From Megaleporinus macrocephalus (lineage: Eukaryota > Chordata > Actinopteri > Characiformes > Anostomidae): a stretch of 64,000 nt of DNA. Shown here piece by piece: positions 45,901 through 57,900 of the stretch. How positions within the stretch are numbered: position 1 is the stretch's first letter; each line of letters opens with the position of its first letter. A program made the position numbers and the translations under genes. The stretch covers positions 40,341,921 through 40,405,920 of the forward strand of contig CM038718.1 in assembly GCA_021613375.1 (NCBI GenBank), given 5' to 3'. The notes under the pieces were generated by a model that was not told the origin of the DNA, did not search any database, and worked only from the letters and a program-made list of their open reading frames with translations.

Positions 45901-48900
45901 ATAACACAGCAACACCTTAGCAACCACCCGGGATACCATGGAAATGGCCTTGAAATGTACATATATTTCAGCGAAAGCAGAATTCAGTTTCGAACCATCA
46001 CAGCTGGAGAGAAGTGGAGCGGCTAGATCAGCTTCCTGAGAGAGACCAATTACAGATAAACAAAACTGTGTTTACTCCACAGGGAAAACCAGGACCTGCC
46101 GGACTTCCGGGGAAGCCTGTGAGTATTCCTGCCGGATCCACCGGATTTAACATTTTTAGAATTAAACAGAAGTTGTTAATGAGACCCTCTCAGCCTGTTC
46201 TGGAGCTTCACCTGACTCTGGACAGCTGAGTTAATGAAAGGTTGACGAGATGTCCTGCCTTGTTTTTACTTTAAATATTCATTATATTCATATAGTCATT
46301 TATTAAAGTACCTGTTGGTCCAGAACGGTTATCACTGTTATTACTATTTTTATATTAAAGTCGTGTAAAGTTAGTGTGAGATTCAGGTGTTTAGATGTTA
46401 CGGAGCAGCTGCTGAAACAGACTGTGAACCATGTAGGACTGAGTTCAGCCGCTAAACTGACTGTCTGCGTTTTTGAGTTCAGGTCTGAAATCATGATGAT
46501 GCACTGGAGACATATCCCCCCAACAGTGTAACATTATAAACAGGGTCTCCCGCAGTTCAGTCTGATCTCCCGCAGTTCAGTCTGATCTCCCGCAGTTCAG
46601 TCTGATCTCCCACAGTTCAGTCTGATTTCCTGCCAATACCGTAATGTTCTAAACAGGGTCTCCTGCATTTCAGTCTAGATCTCCCACCAGTTCAATCTGA
46701 TCTCCTGCAGTTCAGCATAACCTCCTGCAGTTCAGTCCGATCTCCCGCATGTCAGTCTGTCCTCCTGCAGCTCAGTCTGATCTCCTGGAATTCAGTCCGA
46801 TCTCCCGCATGTCAGTCTGTTCTCCTGCAGCTCAGTCTGATCACCTGCAATTCAGTCCAATGTCCCGCATTTCAGTCTGTCCTCCTGCAGCTCAGTCTGA
46901 TCTCCTGGAATTCAGTCCGATCTCCCGCATGTCAGTCTGTCCTCCTGCAGCTCAGTCTGATCTCCTGGAATTCAGTCCGATCTCCCGCATGTCAGTCTGT
47001 TCTCCTGCAGCTCTGTCTGATCTCCTACAATTCAGTTCGGTCCTCCACAGACTTCTGCAGTTCAGTCTGATCTTGAGCAATTCAGTTCGATCTCCCACCA
47101 ATTCAGTCTGATCTCCTGCAATTCAGTCCAATCTCCCGCAATTCTTTCAATCTCCCGCAATTCTGTGTGATCTCCTGCAGTTCAGTCAGATCTCCAACAA
47201 TTCAGTCCAATCCTCCACACTAGTAGGAAGACTCCCACAATTCAGTCCAATCTCCTGCTAAGTCAGTCCTATCTCCCGCCAATGTTAATATAAAGATTAG
47301 TCAGATCTCCCGCAATTCAGTCCTTTCCTCCACGTTAGCAGAAAGACTACCCCAATTCAGTCCAATCTCCTGCAATTCAGTCCTATCTCCCACCAATTCA
47401 GTCTGATCTCCCGCCAATTCAGTCTGATCTCCCACCAATTCAGTCTGATCTCCCACAGTTCAGTCCGATCTCCCATAATTCAGTCCAATCCTCCATGTTA
47501 GAAGTAAGACTCTCCCATTTCAGTCCGATCTCCTGCAATTTAGTCCACTTTCCCACCAAACTTCCCACCAACTATCCCAACATACAGTGTGCAGGTTGCT
47601 GATTGGATGATAGCAGGTGGTGTGTATAGCTGATTGGTTGTAAACAAAGAGAGGCTCCGCCCCCTGTACGTCACTGAACTGGAGACTTGTGTGAGCGCTG
47701 TGTGTGTGAGTGATGAGATGAGCTTTGTTGTTGGGGGTTTGTCGGTGGTCTGGAGCTGAACTGCTGCAGATGAAGGTGATGAAGAGGAGACGCAACGTTA
47801 TAGACCACCGAGTTCAGCAGCTTCACTGCTGATTCAAAAACTGAGACTTGGAATTTGGACGTTTCTGACTTCTGACTAGGATCAGTTCACACAGTACAGC
47901 TTTTTGTTCCTCAGATTAAAAACTAATTTTAAATACTTAATTATTTTCTAATCACTCAGACTCGTTTAGGTTTCTGAACGAGTTCAGTTCAAATCCCACC
48001 CCAGTGAAAACTCAGTTTGGGTAAAATTGTAAAACTCTGATGAAGCTATTTAGTCTGTAGGATCCTGAGGTTTCAAGTAACAAAGTACAAATACTTTACT
48101 GGAGTATTTATTATTTAGCTGACTTTTTACTACTACTCCTTACCTTTACACTCCATTATCAGTACTTTCTACTCCCTACATTTACACTCCATTATCAGTA
48201 CTTTCTACTCCCTACATTTACACTCCATTATCAGTACTTTCTACGCCTTACATTTACACTCCATTATCAGTACTTTCTACTCCCTACATTTACACTCCAT
48301 TATCAGTACTTTCTACGCCTTACATTTACACTCCATTATCAGTACTTTCTACTCCTTACATTTACACTCCATTATCAGTACTTTCTACTCCTTACATTTA
48401 CACTCCATTATCAGTACTTTCTACTCCTTACATTTACACTCCATTATCAGTACTTTCTACGCCTTACATTTACACTCCATTATCAGTACTTTCTACGCCT
48501 TACATTTACACTCCATTATCATTACTTTCTACTCCTTACATTTACACTCCATTATCAGTACTTTCTACTCCTTACATTTACACTCCATTATCAGTACTTT
48601 CTACGCCTTACATTTACACTCCATTATCAGTACTTTCTACTCCTTACATTTACACTCCATTATCAGTACTTTCTACGCCTTACATTTACACTCCATTATC
48701 AGTACTTTCTACTCCTTACATTTACACTCCATTATCAGTACTTTCTACTCCTTACATTTACACTCCATTATCAGTACTTTCTACTCCTTACATTTACACT
48801 CCATTATCAGTACTTTCTACACCTTACATTTACACTCCATTATCAGTACTTTCTACTCCTTACATTTACACTCCATTATCAGTACTTTCTACTCCTTACA

Positions 48901-51900
48901 TTTACACTCCATTATCAGTACTTTCTACTCCTTACATTTACACTCCATTATCAGTACTTTCTACTCCTTACATTTACACTCCATTATCTGTACTTTCTAC
49001 TCCTTACATTTACACTCCATTATCAGTACTTTCTACTCCTTACATTTACACTCCATTATCAGTACTTTCTACTCCTTATATTTACACTCCATTATCAGTA
49101 CTTTCTACTCCTTACATTTACACTCCATTATCTGTACTTTCTACTCCTTACATTTACACTCCATTATCAGTACTTTCTTATATTTTAAACATAGTCTCGT
49201 TACTCCTATTTCATTTCAGTTTGTTTTCATTCATGTACATTTACATTCCAGTAAAGATTATTGATAATATGTCTTTGAAGTTTGACTTCATTACAATACT
49301 TATAGAAAACTAGTCATCATATCTTCTGCTCCATGAAACACATGTTAATGTTCAGTAGTAACAGATATGCTTCTTTAATATATTTACATTGTATTAAACT
49401 ACATTCATGTTTAATGGGTGTATATGAGCTGAAACAGGAAGCCTAGCGCATCCCAAACTTATCAACATTAACATTTTAATATAACATTATAGTCATTATA
49501 GCTTTTAGAAGAATGGGGTTTTAGGGGAGGTGGGTTAGTGCACTATAGATCCCTGTGGTGCGGCCTAAGCTTTTGTACTTAATGCCATTTTTTTCTTACA
49601 TTACTTTTACTTTTATACTTTAAGTAGTTCTGAAATCAGTACTTTTACACTTTTACTGGAGTAAAAAGCTTCTGTTGATACTTCAACTTCTACAGAAGTA
49701 ATTATTATTATTACTACCTGAGTAATGAATGTGAATACTTGTGACACCTTTGCTAGGGTCCTAAAGGAAAAGCTGGGACTCCTGGGACGGCTGGGACCTC
49801 AGGCCTGCCCGGCCTTCCAGGAGTGGACGTAAGTGAGATCCTATGTAACTGTTATCAAACATATAATGTGATTTACATGTTAGTCTTATTTTAAGGGTGT
49901 GGAGTGTGAGGTCAGGTGGTGTCTGGACTGTTTAGGACCCCCTGGTTGAAACTTTAACCCCCCCAAAAGAAGTGCATACAAACTTTTAAGAGTGGTGTTT
50001 AAATAAATACATGAAATAAATCAGTAAAGTAACACTTACATATACACACACACACTGGTAAACACACACTAGGGGGCAGTGAAACACACATACACACCAG
50101 TGAACAGACAGAGGGGGCAGTGAGCACACTTGCCCAGAACGGTGGGCAGCCCTACCACAGCGCCCGGGGAGCGGTCAGAGGTTAGGTGCCTTACTCAAAG
50201 GCACTTCAAGAACCTGTAACTGCTGTCAGTTTAAAAGATCAAACTGGCAACCGTCTGGTCACAAGGTTGGTTCCCTGACCTCCAGCCCACGCTTGCCCCA
50301 GTCACACACAGTGCAGCATCTACAGCGTCATGTTCTCAGATTATCTTCAGTGTCTGTTATGGCTGGGCATGTGTTCCACTCACTGTTGGCTAAAACTGTC
50401 TCTTAAGAAGCTACTAAACGATATGTGTTGTGTTTTTAGGGTTTGCCGGGTCCCGATGGTCCAGCAGGGAAGGATGGACCTCCAGGGCTGAGGGTAAGTG
50501 TCTGTATCTGAGTCTTCTGTGTATTAGGTCTGCATATTGGCCAGAACCTGCCGATACAGTTACGATTCGATATAAGGTGATACTGTAGGTGACGATATGT
50601 TGCAATTTTTAATATACAATTTCAAGAAAACTGTCAAAGTCTAAGAACACACCACTATACGAATAAGGTTGCTCACGTTAGCAGTGGCCCATACGCTACT
50701 TGCTTATGTTGAAGTGGACGAGTCTGATGGTGAAGAACATTGCCATCTAGATTCAAGATTCAAGAGTTTTATTGTCATGTGTACAGCAGAACAGACAGTT
50801 ACACTGTACAAGTGGTCGCACACACAAAATGATCCACTGTCTACCACAAACCTTTGAATGTAATCATTATAGGTAGTGATTATGAAATAGATAGCATGTT
50901 TTGGGAACCAATACAGTATCACAAAACATAATATCACGATGTTCAGTATTTTTGATATCTTGTTACACCCCTAGAATCTATCATGTGTTATTGTGATTGT
51001 TGGAAATCATTTGTAGTCTGTTAATTTATACACAATATTTTATGTATGACTAAATACTGAGTTAAGGACATTGATGTCATTTATTAATGAATTAAATTGA
51101 ATTATATTTGTTCAGTAGCTTCTGGATTTACACTGTCATGTGGGTGTGGAAGGTTTTTGTTTCTACTTTATAAGCAGAAGGTGTTGGTTCGGGAGCTATT
51201 CACACCATTTTCTACGTCTTTTTGCGACCTTCACCAAGTTTTGACTGAGTTCTCTTTGAATTCTCTTTCAATCATTACACTCATTTACTCTTTTACCCTG
51301 CTCTTTAATGGTCAGGACCCCCACAGGACCACCACAGAGCATCTACTATTAGGGAGGTTCTCAGCATTGCAGTGACACTGACGTTGTAGTGGTGTGTTAG
51401 TTAGTGTGTGTTGTGCTGGTGTGAGTGGATCAGACACAGCAGTGCTGCTGCTGGAGTGTTTAAACACCGTGTCCCCTCACTGTCCACTCTATTAGACACT
51501 CCTACTACTTGCTGGTCCACCTTGTAGATGTAAAGTCAGAGACAGTAGCTCATCTGCTGCTGCACAGTTTGTGTTCCTCTAGTTCTTCATCAGTGGACAC
51601 AGGACGCCGCCCACAGGACACTGCTGTCTGGATAGTTTTGGTTGGTGGATGATTCTCAGTCCAGCAGTGACACAGTAAGCACTGCTGTGTCTGATAATGG
51701 CCCACCTCCCTAATAGTATCTGCTCTGTGGTGGTCCTGTGGGGGTCCTGATCATTAAAGAACAGAGTAATAAAGTATACAGAGAATCAGATGAACCACAG
51801 TCTGTAATTAGAGCTCCTGTACGGTCAGTGGAGCTGATAATATGAGTGTAGATATAAGGAGGTCTAGTACAGCTGTCAGAAGAAAACACCTACAACCTCC

Positions 51901-54900
51901 TCATGGTTTATCGTCGTTCCCCGGTAACTCTGTTTTAGTTTCTTTGTTAAAGTTGCTCCAGAGGTCTCGACAGGTGAACCGAGTGGGGAGAAAAGCTTGT
52001 TTCGGGGATTGGGCTAAAGCCTGTCGACCCAGATTTACGAGTCCCGCTGATGGCTCTTTGTGGGAGGCTTTTTTAACGAGCAGTCAGCTGACTTTAGTCG
52101 AGTCTCTCTGGATGGAGGCTGCGCTTGTACTTGTAATCCGCTGAAGAATGTGAAAGCTTCCCACCACATGCTCAGAAGAAGCCAGATCAGCTTTACGAAA
52201 AAAGGAAAGGACCTGCGAGGGCGGATGCAGACATATCAGCAGCCGTCTGAGCTGAGGGTAAACGGATAAAAATAAAATATATATATACACCCTCTATTAC
52301 TGAGTTCAGGTGATACACGTTGCTAACAGGTGTGTACAGTCTAGCACATAGCCATGCAGCCTATATAGACAAACACTGGCGGTAGAATGGGTCGTACTGA
52401 AGAGCTCAGTGAATTTAAGTGAGACACTGTTACAGGATGTCACCTTTGCTGCAAGTGAGTTCCTGGAATTTCTGGGCTGGTAGAGCTGCTAGAGCTGCCC
52501 CAGACAACTGCCGGTGATATTATTGTGAAATAGGTGCATCTAGAAGCAACAGCAGCTCAGCTCAACTTGGTAGGCATGCAAACTCACAGAGCAGGGTCGT
52601 CAAACGCTGAAGACTGTAAAAGATCTGTGTCCTCTGGAGTGGTGTAAAGCACCACCACTGGACTCTGGAGTGGCGTAAAGGTCCACCACTAGACTCTGGA
52701 GTGGTGTAAAGTTCTACCACTAGACTCTGGAGTGGTGTAAAGTTCTACCACTAGACTCTGGAGTGGTGTAAAGCTCCACCACTGGACTCTGGAGTGGTGT
52801 AAAGTTCCACAACTGGACTTTGGAGTGGCATAAAGCTCCACCGCTGGACTCTGGAGTGGTGTAAAACTCCACCACTGGACTCTGGAGTGGTGTAAAACTC
52901 CACTACTGGACTCTGGAGTGGTGTAAAGCTCGGGCTTGGGCTTGGACCCTTAGTTCCCATCCGAGCCCAACCCCACCAACCCACCCAAAACCAACAACCC
53001 AACCAAACCCCCCAACCTCACCCCAACAAAACAAATCCAACCCAACTTAACCCAAGCCCAACAACTCACCCCAAACCCAGCCCCATCAACCCAACCAAAC
53101 CCCAACCCAAACAACCCACCCAACCCCAACAACCCACTCTAATCCGGCCCCACAACCCACTCCAATCCGGCCCCACAACCCACTCTAATCCGGCCCCACA
53201 ACCCACCCTAACCCAACCCCCGACAACCCACTCCAATCCGGCCCCACAACCCACTCTAATCCGGCCCCACAACCCACCCTAACCCAACCCCGACAACCCA
53301 CTCTAATCCGGCCCCACAACCCACTCTAATCCGACCCCGACAACCCACTCTAACCCAACCCCGACAACCCACTCTAATCCGGCCCCGACAACCCACTCTA
53401 ATCTGGCCCCACAACCCACTTTAATCCGGCCCCACAACCCACCCTAACCCAACCCCCGACAACCCACTCCAATCCGGCCCCACAACCCACTCTAATCCGG
53501 CCCCACAACCCACCCTAACCCAACCCCGACAACCCACTCTAATCCGGCCCCACAACCCACTCTAATCCGACCCCGACAACCCACTCTAACCCAACCCCGA
53601 CAACCCACTCTAATCCGGCCCCGACAACCCACTCTAATCTGGCCCCACAACCCACTTTAATCCAGCCCCACAACCCACCCTAACCCAACCCCCGACAACC
53701 CACTCCAATCCGGCCCCGACAACCCACTCTAATCCGGCCCCACAACCCACTTTAATCCGGCCCCGACAACCCACTCTAATCCGGCCCAGACAACCCACTC
53801 TAATCCGGCCCCGACAACCCACTCTAATCCGGCCCCCACAACCCACCCTAACCCAACCCCGACAGCCCACTCTTATCCGGCCCCACAACCCACTCTAATC
53901 CGGCCCCACAACCCACCCTAACCCAACCCCGACAACCCACTCTAATCCGGCCCCACAACCCACTCTAATCCGGCCCCCACAACCCACTCTAACCCAACCC
54001 CGACAACCCACTCTAATCCGGCCCCACAACCCACTCTAATCCGGCCCCACAACCCACCCTAACCCAACCCCGACAACCCACTCTAATCCGGCCCCACAAC
54101 CCACTCTAATCCGACCCCGACAACCCACTCTAACCCAACCCCGACAACCCACTCTAATCCGGCCCCGACAACCCACTCTAATCTGGCCCCACAACCCACT
54201 TTAATCCGGCCCCACAACCCACCCTAACCCAACCCCCGACAACCCACTCCAATCCGGCCCCACAACCCACTCTAATCCGACCCCGACAACCCACTCTAAC
54301 CCAACCCCGACAACCCACTCTAATCCGGCCCCGACAACCCACTCTAATCTGGCCCCACAACCCACTTTAATCCAGCCCCACAACCCACCCTAACCCAACC
54401 CCCGACAACCCACTCCAATCCGGCCCCGACAACCCACTCTAATCCGGCCCCACAACCCACTTTAATCCGGCCCCGACAACCCACTCTAATCCGGCCCAGA
54501 CAACCCACTCTAATCCGGCCCCGACAACCCACTCTAATCCGGCCCCCACAACCCACCCTAACCCAACCCCGACAGCCCACTCTTATCCGGCCCCACAACA
54601 CACTCTTATCCGCCCCCACAACACACTCTAATCCGGCCCCACAACCCACTCTAGTCCGACCCCGACAACACACTCTAATCCGGCCCAGACAACCCACCCT
54701 AACTCATGTCACACCACTGCTGCGCTCCCTTCACTGGCTTCCTGTAGCTGCTTGCATTCGGTTTAAAGTTCTGATGCCTACAAAGCCAAGAATGGACCAG
54801 CTCCTGCTGACCTTATGGCAATGGTCAAAAGTCGAACCGCACCTCGAGCCCTTCGGGCTTCAAGTACGGCTCGGCTTGACCCGCCATCACTTAAGATTCA

Positions 54901-57900
54901 TGGAAGACATGCAACAAAACGCTTCTCTGTCCTGGCACCCAGATGGTGGAACGAACTTCCACTGGCTGTCCGAACAGCGAACTCTCTCGCGATCTTCAAA
55001 CGCAGACTGAAGACCACCATCTCTTTGTAAAGCACTTATAATCACTAATATACTAAAGTACTGGTATAAACTGTAATTGCACTTTATCTTCTAGGAGCAC
55101 TGGCTAAGTACTGCACTTGTACTGTATGTAGTCTTGTATTTGTTCTCTTCTCTGTAGGTGTTCCAGTCTTGTTTCTAGGTATCAGCACTGGCCCTGTGTT
55201 TATGGCAGTGTTTGAGTTTAAGAGTGGTTTGGACTTAATCCTGTTGTACTAGATAGAGATTCATACTCTAACCAACACTAAGCACTTTTGTAAGTCGCTC
55301 TGGATAAGAGCGTCTGCTAAATGCCGTAAAAGTAAAAAAGTAAAAGTAACCCAGCCCAGACAACCCACCCTAACCCAGCCCCAACAACCCACCCTAACCC
55401 AGCCCCAACAACCCACCCTAACCCAGCCCAGACAACCCACCCTAACCCAGCCCCAACAACCCACCCTAACCCAGCCCAGACAACCCACCCTAACCCAGCC
55501 CCAACAACCCACCCTAACCCAGCCCAGACAACCCACCCTAACCCAGCCCCAACAACCCCCCCCGCCCCCTTTGAAAATGTTTAGTGTACACAGGCTGAAA
55601 CCCAGCATGGGGTTACAGTGACACTCGAATGTAAATTGCAGTCGTTTTCTTTCTGTCTTTGCACCAAACAGTCCAAACTCCGCTAAGAGCCTCCAGAGCA
55701 GCGTTAGTGAGAGTACATCAAACGCCTTGATTTTTGTTTATTTTTCCCATCATGGAGCTGATGAAAGAGAGCGATCCCGACTCTCCCAGCCCTTCACGCT
55801 GTGCTCAGCACATTAGCGTTTCAGAACATCTCCCACGTTACTCTGATCCTCTGTAGGAAACAAACAGCCGGCAGGAAACAGCAATGATTTCTGAGAAGCT
55901 ACAGCTCTAATATTTAATGTATGAACGTATGAGATCGAGGGTTCTGTGTTTGAAGAAAATCTTGATGTCTGGTGTTTTTGCAGGGTGATCCAGGACCACC
56001 CGGACCAGCTGGACCTCCTGTAAGTAGCTCATTATCTTTTTCCTACAGAAGCACAGCCAGAGACCAGCCTTCGTTTGTTTACTTTTTTCAGGAGACACTT
56101 CTGAGGAGGTTAGATAGAAAATAAGTATATATAAGATATGTAGTTAAAAAAACAAACAGGGGTTTCAAACACTGGAGCTCCAGTGGAACTGGAACAACCA
56201 CCTGGAAGACCTGGTAGACCCACCAACACTGTCCTTATCAGATTAACAGCACTTTGTTGTTATTGAGAGAGGAGAACGTCAATCTGCTTCAGATTCGAGA
56301 ACATCTACACATGTTTTTGTCTATACGTCCACTGTAAGAAGACACCTCAACACTGTGGGTCTCAAGAAGTTCCTCACTGAGAAACGGACATAAAGACACA
56401 TCAAAGAAGCTGAACAATGGACTGACCAACCCAGAGTCCAGAACCTCAACACCACTGACTGTGTTATTTGGGGTTATTTGGATGGTGAGAAGCAGAATCA
56501 GCTTCTAAGTCTGAACTTTGGAGGTGAATAGAAGCTGTAATGAAGGTAAAGAGGGAACCCAATGACTGGAAGGGATATAAACGAATGGTGGTCTCAGACA
56601 TTGCACATCACTGTGTTTATATTTCATATTTGTTTTGATTTTACTGTCTGATGTTGTGTCTGATGAAGTATTATAAGCCTCTGCTTGTGTTTCTCAGGGC
56701 AGAGGCAGGACAGGAGCCGCTGTGAGTACTGCACTGATTATTAATCACCATCACTAAATCTATTAATTGATTAATTAATTAATTATAAGATATCATATCT
56801 GTCATTATGATGGTACTTAACCAGCAGAGAGGTAACACTGATGTACAGGACAAGCAGGTGAATGTATGTGTTTACTATCTCAGGGTCTTCCTGGAGCCAA
56901 TGGGTTACCTGGTGGCGTAGGACCTCAAGGACCTCCGGTGAGTTTCGCTCTCATGTTCATTTCCAACACTGTTCCTTCATCCTTTCATTCCTTTATCATC
57001 ATCAACACTGTTCCTTCATCCCTTCATTCCTTTATCATCACCATTAACACTGTTCCTTCATCCCTTCAATCCTTTATCATCATCATCAACACTGTTCCTT
57101 CATCCCTTCATTCCTTTTTCATCACCAACACTGTTCCTTCATCTCTTTATTCCTCTATTTCTCACCAACACTGTTCCTTCATCCCTTCATTCCTCTATCA
57201 TCACCAACACTGTTCCTTCATCTCTTTATTCCTTTATCACCACCAACACTGTTCCTTCATCCCTTCATTCCTTTTTCATCACCAACACTGTTCCTTCATC
57301 CCTTCATTCCTTTATCATCACCAACACTGTTCCTTCATCCCTTCATTCCTTTATCATCATCACCAACACTGTTCCTTCATCCCTTCATTCCTTTATCATC
57401 ATCACCAACACTGTTTCTTCATCCCTTCATTCCTTTATCATCCTCATTAACACTGTTCCTTTATCCTTTCATTCCTTTATCATGACCAACACTGTTTCTT
57501 CATCCCTTCATTCCTTTATCATCATCACCAACACTGTTCCTTCATCCCTTCATTCCTTTATCATCATCACCAACACTGTTCCTTCATCCCTTCATTCCTT
57601 TATCATCATCACCAACACTGTTCCTTCATCCCTTCATTCCTTTATCATCATCACCAACACTGTTCCTTCATCCCTTCATTCCTTTATCATCATCACCAAC
57701 ACTGTTTCTTCATCCCTTCATTCCTTTATCATCCTCATTAACACTGTTCCTTTATCCTTTCATTCCTTTATCATGACCAACACTGTTTCTTCATCCCTTC
57801 ATTCCTTTATCATCATCACCAACACTGTTCCTTCATCCCTTCATTCCTTTATCATCATCACCAACACTGTTCCTTCATCCCTTCATTCCTCTATCACCAA

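Noticed and set aside
51842..52269. Extra col9a3 exon or separate small gene in intron 5
   Set aside because: No Gly-X-Y character, no flanking splice sites in phase 0, and human COL9A3 has no residues missing between exons 5 and 6.
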